DNA of 17,979 bases from Gallionella sp. (GTDB taxonomy: Bacteria; Pseudomonadota; Gammaproteobacteria; Burkholderiales; Gallionellaceae): positions 1-17,979 of the forward strand of contig JAUYGW010000214.1 in the NCBI GenBank assembly GCA_030690245.1, written 5' to 3'. The translations under genes were made by a program, and so were the position numbers. Below are positions 1-5,806 of this stretch, piece by piece (position 1 is the first letter of the stretch; every line of letters starts with the position of its first letter). A model generated the notes under the pieces. It did no database searches and was not told where the DNA came from. It saw nothing but the letters and a program-made list of their open reading frames with translations.

Positions 1-482
1 AAGATCTTTTCCGCCGCACCGTCGATACCTGTCCTGAGCCCGGTCGAAGGGCCATCCAACACGGTCTCAGTCATGCGGTCGTGCAGCAGCGGCAGCACCG
101 CGGCCCGTTCGGCCTTGCTCAGCGGCTTGCCGCCCCCGGTCGAAAGGTAATACACCACGCCGCGCTCGATGCGCGTCACTTCGGACAGCCCGCAATGCTG
201 CGCGATGTCGGTGGCCTTGGTGGACCACGGCGAAATGGTGCCGAGACGCGGCACCACCAATATCCGCAAAAACGCATTCGCGGGCTCGCCGGCAGCCTTG
301 CCCAGCACCTTATCCAGCAACTTCTCTTGCGACTTACTCAGCGTCTTGCCCTTGAGTGCGCTGAAATACCAGTGGCGCGTATCCGCGAGGGTGACGCCGG
401 GCGCGGCATCGTTCAGCGCGGCGCGCAGTTTTTCCAGGCGGAAGGTGGATAAGGCAGGGGTGCCGACGGAGACTCGAAACAT
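1..482 (-). CDS. purL: Phosphoribosylformylglycinamidine synthase (FGAM synthase), N-terminal part; runs off the left edge
   Basis: About 160 N-terminal codons of the large single-chain PurL are present. PurL converts FGAR, glutamine and ATP to FGAM in the fourth step of purine synthesis in the cytosol. The reading starts MFRVSVGTPALSTFRLEKL and contains GTISPWSTKATDIAQHCGL and RIERGVVYYL, then LHDRMTETVL. These match the N-terminal (PurS-like) domain of E. coli PurL as I remember it. The ATG at 482-480 is chosen because homology begins there; no clear Shine-Dalgarno precedes it. A TATAAT hexamer lies 33 bases upstream. At residues about 144-151 an extra stretch (GPSTGLRTG) separates ETVLD from DGAAEKIF. 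It is encoded by a dispersed repeat at 31-52 that is inserted in frame. The catalytic domains lie outside the window. Confidence 0.93.
   Translation of the reverse strand, partial: MFRVSVGTPALSTFRLEKLRAALNDAAPGVTLADTRHWYFSALKGKTLSKSQEKLLDKVLGKAAGEPANAFLRILVVPRLGTISPWSTKATDIAQHCGLSEVTRIERGVVYYLSTGGGKPLSKAERAAVLPLLHDRMTETVLDGPSTGLRTGIDGAAEKI
28..52. repeat. Dispersed short repeat, copy 1, inside purL
   Basis: The bases at 31-52 (GTCCTGAGCCCGGTCGAAGG plus GC) match a second copy at 1461-1481 in nnrD at most positions: CCTGAGCC, GTC and AAGGGC are shared. The family resembles the common CCTGAGCCTGTCGAAGG-type repeat that I recognise from many bacterial genomes. It is in frame with purL and adds about eight residues between two conserved segments. 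Confidence 0.65.
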
Positions 483-514
483 GGTGATGACCGTAGGATG
501 AAATCGGGGGCGCG

Positions 515-522
515 ATTATACT
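515..522. promoter_or_regulatory. Overlapping divergent -10 boxes for purL (minus) and the toxin-antitoxin pair (plus)
   Basis: On the minus strand, 520-515 reads a perfect TATAAT, about 26 bases upstream of the predicted purL 5' leader end at the ATG at 482. On the plus strand, 517-522 reads TATACT, which would give the antitoxin gene (ATG at 595) a leader of about 65 bases. Neither has a recognisable -35 box at 16-18 bases. The two polymerase sites would overlap and exclude each other. The hexamers are seen; promoter activity is inferred. Confidence 0.4.
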
Positions 523-566
523 ATGACCCCTAATCAAGCACGTCTAGCCTCGGGAAATAACGTAGA

Positions 567-581
567 ATTTCCGCCGAAAAT
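567..581. promoter_or_regulatory. Possible operator half-palindrome ahead of the antitoxin gene
   Basis: ATTTCCG / CGAAAAT form an imperfect inverted repeat (six of seven positions) directly before the AGGAG ribosome-binding site of the antitoxin gene. Toxin-antitoxin pairs usually repress their own promoter by binding such sites, but this one is short and could be chance. Confidence 0.2.
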
Positions 582-594
582 CAGGAGATGCGCA

Positions 595-828
595 ATGAAT
601 ACTCAAATCGAATCGCTGGTAGAACAAGCCAAAGGACTTTCGCCAGAGGAACAAGCCATATTAGCCGAGGCCCTGTACGAGATGGTTAATCCGCCCGATC
701 CGGAATGGGAGGCTGCCTGGGCCAAAGAATGCGAGGATCGTTTGGCTGCTTACCAGAGAGGGGAAATCGAGGCCGTGGACTCCGATGAAGCAATGGCCTT
801 TCTGCGCAAAAAGCATGGCCTGAAATGA
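595..828 (+). CDS. Addiction-module antitoxin, putative addiction module component family
   Basis: A 77-residue acidic protein beginning MNTQIESLVEQAKGLSPEEQ, followed by AILAEALYEMVNPPDPEWEAAW and ending in a basic AFLRKKHGLK tail. The LSPEEQ..LAEALYE.. pattern and the size are those of the short antitoxins often annotated as addiction module component (TIGR02574 / Unstab_antitox). They bind and neutralise a neighbouring RelE/ParE toxin and usually help repress their own operon. The ATG at 595 is preferred over in-frame starts further upstream because AGGAG lies seven bases before it and homology begins there. The toxin gene starts 13 bases downstream, so the two are surely co-transcribed. 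Family recognition is from memory. Confidence 0.85.
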   Translation: MNTQIESLVEQAKGLSPEEQAILAEALYEMVNPPDPEWEAAWAKECEDRLAAYQRGEIEAVDSDEAMAFLRKKHGLK

Positions 829-841
829 GAACCAGCGCACA

Positions 842-1141
842 ATGAAAACCCGCGAGCTGGCCTCGGCGCTATCCGATTTGGACGAAGCGCTCGGCTATTA
901 CGGAAACATCAGCCCGTTCTTTGCACAGGCACTGATGGATGAAATAAAAGTTGCAAAGCGGCTCATTGCCGAACACCCGCGCGCATGGAAGCCGCTGCAT
1001 GGCGGAATGCGCGGCTTTCCTTTGCATCGCTATCCATACACCATCGTTTACCGGGCTGCCGGTAGCGAAATCCTGATTGTGGCCTACGCGCATTTCAAAC
1101 GCCGCCCGAATTACTGGCATAACCGCCAGACGGCCGCATAA
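842..1141 (+). CDS. ParE/RelE-superfamily toxin
   Basis: A 99-residue basic protein with the ParE-type layout. An N-terminal helical hairpin (LSDLDEALGYYGNISPFFAQ, then ALMDEIKVAKRLIAEHPRAW) is followed by beta strands GMRGFPLHRYPYTIVYR and EILIVAYAHFKRRPNYW. The RYPYTIVYR and AHFKRRPNYW segments are the family hallmark. ParE toxins poison DNA gyrase, whereas RelE relatives cleave mRNA on the ribosome; which activity applies here cannot be read from the sequence. It follows its antitoxin by 13 bases and precedes nnrD by 22 bases, so read-through into nnrD is likely. Full length, with no frame damage. Confidence 0.87.
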   Translation: MKTRELASALSDLDEALGYYGNISPFFAQALMDEIKVAKRLIAEHPRAWKPLHGGMRGFPLHRYPYTIVYRAAGSEILIVAYAHFKRRPNYWHNRQTAA

Positions 1142-1163
1142 ACATCTTGCCGCATTGACCGAC

Positions 1164-2066
1164 ATGAAAACACAAAGCATCCCCTCCCTCACGCCCGAAC
1201 CCATTGTTCAAGACCGGGTCATCGCGAATTTCCCGAAACGCCCGCGCGATAGCCACAAGGGCATGTTCGGCAGCGTCGCAGTGATCGGCGGCGCATCCGG
1301 CATGATCGGCGCGCCGCTGCTGGCGGCGCGCGCCGCGCTCAAGCTGGGCGCGGGCTGCGTGCATGTCGGCCTGCTGGCGGGCAACGCGCCGGGCGTCGAC
1401 CCGCTGCAGCCGGAACTGATGCTGCATCGCGCACACGACATCCTGTCCTCCACACCGTTCGCCCTGAGCCTGTCAAAGGGCAATTCCGTTATCGCCATCG
1501 GCTGCGGCCTAGAGCGCGACATGGCCGCGCAGAAACTGCTGCATGACGCGTTGAACTGCGACGCCGCGCTGGTGCTAGATGCCGATGCGCTGAACATCCT
1601 CGCGCAGCGCCCCGACCTGTGCGCCCTGTTGCTGGCACGCAAGGCCGCGACCGTGCTCACGCCGCATCCCGGCGAAGCGGCGCGCCTGCTGGCCTGTGAG
1701 ATCGGCGAGGTGCAGGCGGACCGCGTCGCAGCGGTGCATCAACTGGCGCAGAAGTTCGCTTGCAGCGTGGTGCTGAAAGGCGCTTCCAGCCTGTGCGCCA
1801 CGCGTAACGGCAAGCTGTTCGTCAACCAGACCGGCAACCCCGGCATGAGCAGCGCGGGTATGGGCGATGTGCTGGCCGGCATGATCGCCGCCTTCATCGC
1901 GCAGGGAATGACGGCGGACGACGCACTGCTGCTGGCGGTGCACCTGCACGGCGCGGCGGGCGACGCGCTGGCTGAACAGCAAGCCACCATCGGCATGACC
2001 GCGACGGAAGTAACCGAATGGGCGAGATGGCTGTTAAATCGCCACGTTATATTAAGGGCATCATGA
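1164..2066 (+). CDS. nnrD: ADP-dependent (S)-NAD(P)H-hydrate dehydratase
   Basis: A 300-residue protein of the ribokinase-like NnrD/YjeF C-terminal family. It repairs hydrated NAD(P)H using ADP or ATP. Visible motifs include HKGMFGSVAVIGGASGMIGAP near the N-terminus, ALVLDADALNIL, TVLTPHPGEAARLL, VVLKGASSLCA and the nucleotide/anion-hole segment NPGMSSAGMGDVLAGMIAAF. The epimerase domain (NnrE), fused in E. coli, is absent, so this is a stand-alone dehydratase. The ATG at 1164 is chosen because family similarity starts just after it; upstream codons run back into the toxin gene. An odd TPFALSLSKG stretch at residues about 98-107 is encoded by a dispersed repeat inserted in frame. The stop overlaps the next start by four bases (ATGA). 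Confidence 0.93.
   Translation: MKTQSIPSLTPEPIVQDRVIANFPKRPRDSHKGMFGSVAVIGGASGMIGAPLLAARAALKLGAGCVHVGLLAGNAPGVDPLQPELMLHRAHDILSSTPFALSLSKGNSVIAIGCGLERDMAAQKLLHDALNCDAALVLDADALNILAQRPDLCALLLARKAATVLTPHPGEAARLLACEIGEVQADRVAAVHQLAQKFACSVVLKGASSLCATRNGKLFVNQTGNPGMSSAGMGDVLAGMIAAFIAQGMTADDALLLAVHLHGAAGDALAEQQATIGMTATEVTEWARWLLNRHVILRAS
1455..1481. repeat. Dispersed short repeat, copy 2, inside nnrD
   Basis: CCGTTCGCCCTGAGCC followed by TGTCAAAGGGC lies in frame in nnrD and encodes PFALSLSKG. It is the same family as the copy at 28-52 in purL. I recognise this peptide as one that recurs in unrelated proteins because the DNA repeat carries it. Confidence 0.75.
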
Positions 2067-2611
2067 GCATCCTTTACCGTTATCTGATGGTTATCGTGGC
2101 ATGCATCTCGCTGCTGATCGGGGTGCAGATACCCAGCTTCGTCGATCAGTACCAGAAACGGGTGGATGCGCATCTGCACGAAGTGACTGTCAATCTCCAG
2201 CCCTTTCAGGAGATCGCCAACAAGTATTTCGGCGGCGACCTCGGTAAACTGATCGAGTTGAACCTCAACAGCAACGCCAAACCCCTTCAGGAAGAAGGCA
2301 TGGCGATAGAGAAGATGTCCAAGCGCAAGCTGCGTTTCGAGGCCGACATGGCCGCGTTGCAGACCAGCCTGCCGATGAAGGCGCTGCACATCCTGCTCAA
2401 CGGCGACCGCGAGATGATCGATGAAACACGGGGGCAATACAGCTATTCCGTTCCGTTCAATCAGGATGCGCTGCTGTTCGGGGCCGGGATCGCCATCGCG
2501 ATCCTGATAATCATGGAGCTGTTATTCGCGCTGGCCCGTTTCGCCGGCACAAAGGCATGGCGTCGGCTGCACCGCCCGCCCCCGTTCTCATCCACGTCAA
2601 AAATACAATGA
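2063..2611 (+). CDS. DUF2937 family membrane protein
   Basis: A 182-residue protein. An N-terminal hydrophobic helix (residues about 3-22) is followed by VQIPSFVDQYQKRVDAHL, which I recognise as the DUF2937 signature. A long amphipathic, probably periplasmic, helical region comes next, then a second hydrophobic segment (LFGAGIAIAILIIMELLFAL, residues about 136-155) and a short basic, proline-rich tail. The ATG at 2063 overlaps the nnrD stop (ATGA), which favours it over an upstream in-frame ATG at 2018 inside nnrD. The stop in turn overlaps the next start by four bases. Its biochemical function is not known to me. Confidence 0.8.
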   Translation: MSILYRYLMVIVACISLLIGVQIPSFVDQYQKRVDAHLHEVTVNLQPFQEIANKYFGGDLGKLIELNLNSNAKPLQEEGMAIEKMSKRKLRFEADMAALQTSLPMKALHILLNGDREMIDETRGQYSYSVPFNQDALLFGAGIAIAILIIMELLFALARFAGTKAWRRLHRPPPFSSTSKIQ

Positions 2612-3354
2612 GTTTTTCCATCGACATCAGCGAAGAAGCCGGCGTGCGCACCCTGCACTTCAGTTCCGAATGGGTACAGGGCGCGATGCGCATCGCGCGG
2701 CCGTGGAACCTGGAGCTGGAATACACGCGCGAAATGATGACGAGCCTGCTGCTGCGCGATGCGCCCCGCAAGGTGCTGCTGATCGGCCTCGGCGCGGCTT
2801 CGCTGACCAAGTTCCTGTATCGCCACTATCCGCTTGCGCATCTCACCGTGGTGGAGATCGAGCCCGACGTGGTCGCAGCGGCGCGGCAGTTTTTCAAGCT
2901 GCCGGAAGACCCGAAGCGCCTCAACATCGTAATCGGCGACGGCGCGGAATATATGTTCAACAGCAACAAGAAATTCGACCTGATCCTGGTGGACGGCTTC
3001 GACGAAAAAGCGCGTGCGGGAGCACTGGAGACGTTGCCCTTCTATCAGGCTTGCCGGTCCCGCTTGAGCGATAACGGGATCATGGCGGTGAACCTGCTGA
3101 CACGCAGCCGCAGCTTCAAGAGGACCTCCGCCCACATCACGGAGGCATTCGAGGATCGCGTGCTGCTGTTCCCTTCATGCGAGAGCGGCAACGCGGTGGC
3201 GCTGGCCGCAGCAGGCCATCCCATCGAAATTCCATTCGACGAATTGAAAGAAAGCGCGCTGGCATTGAAGGAGCAAACCGTGCTGAACCTGCTGCCGACG
3301 CTGGCCCGGCTCGCACAGGCCAAGACCTGTTTGAACAACCAATTGGTTTTATAG
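2608..3354 (+). CDS. Spermidine-synthase-like (SpeE fold) protein, probably not a true aminopropyltransferase
   Basis: A 248-residue Rossmann-type protein of the spermidine synthase/methyltransferase superfamily. Visible elements are the N-terminal LELEYTREMMTSLLL (equivalent to the YHE..H region of SpeE), the nucleotide-binding loop KVLLIGLGAASLTKFLYRHY (residues 55-74), the acidic strand end VVEIEPDVV (81-89), the adenine-contact IGDGAEYM (109-116) and LILVDGFD (125-132). True spermidine synthases carry GGGDGG in the first loop and paired aspartates for the amine. Here the loop is GLGAAS and the later motif is DGFDEKA, so a different acceptor is likely. The start overlaps the preceding stop (ATGA). 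Substrate unknown; membership of the fold is confident. Confidence 0.82.
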   Translation: MSFSIDISEEAGVRTLHFSSEWVQGAMRIARPWNLELEYTREMMTSLLLRDAPRKVLLIGLGAASLTKFLYRHYPLAHLTVVEIEPDVVAAARQFFKLPEDPKRLNIVIGDGAEYMFNSNKKFDLILVDGFDEKARAGALETLPFYQACRSRLSDNGIMAVNLLTRSRSFKRTSAHITEAFEDRVLLFPSCESGNAVALAAAGHPIEIPFDELKESALALKEQTVLNLLPTLARLAQAKTCLNNQLVL

Positions 3355-3420
3355 GCAGCGTAACGTGTCGTTGCAGCTGTGCTGTTTCGCACGCTACTAT
3401 TCAAAATGCAATAATTCCGT

Positions 3421-3441
3421 AGGGTGCGTTTCACGCATCCT
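3421..3441. repeat. Hairpin in the lemA leader
   Basis: AGGGTGCG and CGCATCCT pair over eight positions (one G-T) around a TTTCA loop. It lies 33 bases before the lemA start and 67 bases after the preceding gene. No run of T follows on the plus strand, so it is not a classical terminator. The GTAGGGTGCGTTTCACGC wording resembles a common dispersed intergenic repeat. Confidence 0.45.
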
Positions 3442-3474
3442 GCGATAACTTACAACCTTACTAAGGGAGCAAAT

Positions 3475-4041
3475 ATGGCTCTATTGATTTTTCTCGGGAT
3501 CGTCGCGGTCCTGCTGTTCTACGGCATCGGCCTGTACAACCATCTGGTGAACGTCAAGCATGCCGTCGCCAAGGCATGGGCGAACATCGACGTGCTGCTC
3601 AAGCAGCGCCACGACGAGCTGCCCAAGCTGGTCGAGGTGTGCAAGCAATACAAGCAGTTCGAGCAGTCCACGCTGCAAAAAGTCATCGAGGCGCGCTCGC
3701 AGGTGCAGATCGCGCGCGAACGCCAGGACATCCCGGCGCTCGGACAGGCGGAAGGCATGCTGCGCATGGGGCTGGGCAATATTTTCGCGGTGGCGGAAGC
3801 CTATCCAGAACTGAAGGCCAACGAGCATTTCATGCAGTTGCAGACCCGCATCACCTCGCTGGAGAACGGTATCGCCGACCGCCGCGAGTTGTATAACGAG
3901 TCGGTGAACATCAACAACGTGCAGATCGAAGTGTTCCCCGCCAGCATCGTCGCGAAGCTGTTCAACTTCGGCGAAAAGCCGCTGCTGGAGTTCTCCGCCA
4001 GCGAGAAGGCGGATGTGGATATGAAGCAATTATTTAGTTAG
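3475..4041 (+). CDS. lemA: LemA family protein
   Basis: A 188-residue protein with the usual LemA layout. One N-terminal membrane segment (LLIFLGIVAVLLFYGIGLYN) is followed by a long four-helix coiled region outside the membrane. Signature pieces are NVKHAVAKAWANIDVLLKQR, LPKLVEVCKQY, AEAYPELKANEHFMQLQ, SLENGIADRRELYNESVNI and FPASIVAKLFNF. AGGGAGC precedes the ATG by four bases, supporting this start. The gene is followed after six bases by a GIDE-type membrane protein, a pairing found elsewhere in bacteria. The LemA molecular role is unclear; membrane or envelope homeostasis has been suggested for relatives. Confidence 0.93.
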   Translation: MALLIFLGIVAVLLFYGIGLYNHLVNVKHAVAKAWANIDVLLKQRHDELPKLVEVCKQYKQFEQSTLQKVIEARSQVQIARERQDIPALGQAEGMLRMGLGNIFAVAEAYPELKANEHFMQLQTRITSLENGIADRRELYNESVNINNVQIEVFPASIVAKLFNFGEKPLLEFSASEKADVDMKQLFS

Positions 4042-4047
4042 GCCGTC

Positions 4048-4947
4048 ATGCTGGTTTCGCTGCGCCGCAGCTACGCCGAGCTCATCACCTCCGGCGCGCA
4101 GTTACTGCTGCTGTTCATCGGCATTCATCTGGAATCGCGCGAGGCTTGGCTGGGCTGTCTGTCCGCAATGGCGCTCATCAGCTTCTTCGCCTGGCTCTCG
4201 GCATTGCACCGGCTGCGCACGATACGCGGCACGCCGACTTCCAGGATCGCTTCCGCCGCGCAGGGTTATGTCGAACTGATCGGACGCGGCAAGCCGTTCG
4301 GTGAAATGCCGCTGATCAGCAAATGCCGCCAACTGCCCTGCCTGTGGTATCGCTACAAAATCGAACAGCGCGGCTCGAAAGACGAGTGGAAAACGGTGGA
4401 CAGCGGCGAGAGCCTCGATTCGTTCCTGTTGCGCGACGACACGGGTGATTGCGTGGTCGATCCGGAATACGCCGAGATCGTCACCAAACACCGAGACCAA
4501 TGGCAGGAAGGCGATTACCGCTACACCGAGTGGAAGCTTATCAACAGCGACAAGCTGTATGTCATCGGCGAGTTTCGCACGCGGAGCGGCGCGGTGGAAT
4601 TCGACAGCCGCGCAGAACTCAATGCGCTGCTTGCCGAATGGAAGCAGGACAAGCCCGCGCTGCACGCGCGCTTCGACCTGAACAACGACGGCGAACTGGA
4701 CATGAACGAATGGCTGCTGGCGCGCCAGGCCGCCAAGCGCGAAGTGGCGAAGAAAAAGCGCGCAGCGCACGCGCAGCCGGATATCCACCTCATCGACCAA
4801 CCGCGCGACGGCAAATTATTCCTGATCAGCAACCTCACGCCGGAGAAATTATCGCGCCGCTACCTGTTCTGGAGTTGGGCGCATGTGGTGATTTTCTTTG
4901 GCGCGCTAAGCGGGATAGGCTGGCTGCTGCAATCCGCCGATTTTTAA
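4048..4947 (+). CDS. GIDE-type (MULAN-like) membrane protein with an EF-hand loop
   Basis: A 299-residue membrane protein. Two hydrophobic segments lie near the N-terminus (residues about 14-27 and 31-51), and a C-terminal one (LFWSWAHVVIFFGALSGIGWLL) ends at about residue 295. Between them is a domain resembling the GIDE region of mitochondrial MULAN/MAPL proteins: ASAAQGYVELIGRGKPF, then CRQLPCLWYRYKIEQRG, with DDTGDCVVDPEYAEIV later. There is no RING finger, as expected in bacteria. Residues 210-221 (DLNNDGELDMNE) form a textbook EF-hand calcium loop with acidic or Asn ligands at 1, 3, 5, 9 and 12. A Lys/Arg/Ala-rich linker follows. It is co-transcribed with lemA (six-base gap). Function unknown. 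Confidence 0.72.
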   Translation: MLVSLRRSYAELITSGAQLLLLFIGIHLESREAWLGCLSAMALISFFAWLSALHRLRTIRGTPTSRIASAAQGYVELIGRGKPFGEMPLISKCRQLPCLWYRYKIEQRGSKDEWKTVDSGESLDSFLLRDDTGDCVVDPEYAEIVTKHRDQWQEGDYRYTEWKLINSDKLYVIGEFRTRSGAVEFDSRAELNALLAEWKQDKPALHARFDLNNDGELDMNEWLLARQAAKREVAKKKRAAHAQPDIHLIDQPRDGKLFLISNLTPEKLSRRYLFWSWAHVVIFFGALSGIGWLLQSADF

Positions 4948-4963
4948 AATCCCAAAAACGAAA

Positions 4964-4987
4964 AGGGCGGGCATGATGTCCGCCCCC
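4964..4987 (-). terminator. Rho-independent terminator, best oriented on the minus strand
   Basis: GGGCGGGCA and TGTCCGCCC pair around a three-base TGA loop. Read on the minus strand the stem is followed by a T-rich tract (TTTTCGTTTTT), so it could end transcripts from the cytochrome b561 gene. On the plus strand it lies 17 bases after the GIDE-type gene but has little T-tract. It may act in both directions. Confidence 0.6.
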
Positions 4988-5029
4988 TGTGTTTGAATCA
5001 GCCCAAATTGCACACAACCCGCGCGTCCT

Positions 5030-5080
5030 TTGTAGGAGCACGCCCTGCGTACGAATCGCGGCTAGGAGCCGCTCCTACAA
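5030..5080. repeat. REP-type palindromic doublet
   Basis: Perfect ten-base inverted arms TTGTAGGAGC (5030-5039) and GCTCCTACAA (5071-5080) flank a further hairpin, GCGGCT-AGG-AGCCGC, at 5058-5072. The GTAG head followed by GAGCGGCT, a loop and AGCCGCGA is the wording of Pseudomonas/Xanthomonas REP elements, which are spread by RAYT transposases. Two GTAG heads in opposite orientation make this a BIME-like pair. It lies between two convergent genes, a usual REP location. Confidence 0.72.
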
Positions 5081-5136
5081 CAGCGTTTTGACTCAAATGA
5101 ATTTCTCGGGTCTATGCAATCAGTCTTTCCGGGCAA

Positions 5137-5658
5137 TCAGTCTTTCCGGCGCAGCGACATCCGCTCCATCAGGCCGTCCTTCATGATGAACTGGTGCTTG
5201 ATCGCCCCCAGCACATGCACCACCCCCAGCACGATCAGCGCCGTCACCAATATCTCATGCACGCCGTGGGCGGGCACACCTTCAAATTTCGCGGGGAGCA
5301 AGGTCGCATCCCATGCCCGCAGCGCGTCGCACACCTTGCTGGTCGCAACCTGCATGATGCCGCTCACCGGCAACAATATCAGCAAGGCATAAAGCGCATG
5401 GTGAATCCCCTTGGCCACCTTATCCATCAGCGACTGGCCCACTGGCGGCGGCACACCGTCCTTGCTGCGGAAATACAAACGCAATATCGTCAACAGCAAA
5501 ATTGTGCCGCCCACCACGGCATGCACCGCATAACCCATCAGCGTTGCGTTCCCCTCATGCCGCGCTTCGTTTACAGCATCCCCCAAAAACCAGGCGGCAA
5601 TTAACAATGCCAAGGTCAGCCAATGAACGATCACCATGCGTTTGCTGTATTGCGTCAT
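5137..5658 (-). CDS. Cytochrome b561
   Basis: A 173-residue four-helix membrane cytochrome of the prokaryotic b561 family, which passes electrons from quinol to periplasmic acceptors using two b hemes. Likely heme-ligand histidines are H12 (VHWLT) and H46 (YAVHAVVGG) on the first two helices and H134 and H148 (HGVHEILV, LGVVHVLG) on the last part. GIHHALYALLILLPVSG (84-100) is the typical third-helix signature. The ATG at 5658 is preceded by AGGAGAAAGTT, a strong ribosome-binding site, and is preferred over upstream in-frame starts. It lies 148 bases downstream of the TonB-like gene on the same strand and probably has its own promoter. A specific electron partner cannot be named. Confidence 0.9.
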   Translation of the reverse strand: MTQYSKRMVIVHWLTLALLIAAWFLGDAVNEARHEGNATLMGYAVHAVVGGTILLLTILRLYFRSKDGVPPPVGQSLMDKVAKGIHHALYALLILLPVSGIMQVATSKVCDALRAWDATLLPAKFEGVPAHGVHEILVTALIVLGVVHVLGAIKHQFIMKDGLMERMSLRRKD

Positions 5659-5686
5659 AACTTTCTCCTGTAGTTTCTGAACCAGT

Positions 5687-5702
5687 GGAATAACGCTATT
5701 CC
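5687..5702. other. Short hairpin upstream of cytochrome b561
   Basis: GGAATA-ACGC-TATTCC is a perfect six-base stem with a four-base loop, 29 bases upstream of the cytochrome b561 start. It could be a leader structure or an operator. Nothing else is evident in the 148-base gap between this gene and the TonB-like gene except a run of seven T at 5767-5773. Confidence 0.3.
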
Positions 5703-5806
5703 GGAGAGGTTCCGTTGCCAAATAATGAGCGCGCAATTTACCCGAAACGCATTTGCCGTGCAGCCTTTTTTTGTTCCCGACAATCATCTAATCACTGTTT
5801 TAGGGA

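Noticed and set aside
523..594. Longer antitoxin start at an ATG at 523
   Set aside because: The extra residues have no family similarity and overlap the likely promoter; the ATG at 595 has AGGAG at good spacing.
2608..3354. Calling the SpeE-like gene speE (spermidine synthase)
   Set aside because: The GGGDGG loop and the usual paired aspartates are not present, and no speD or other polyamine gene is nearby. Only fold membership is supported.
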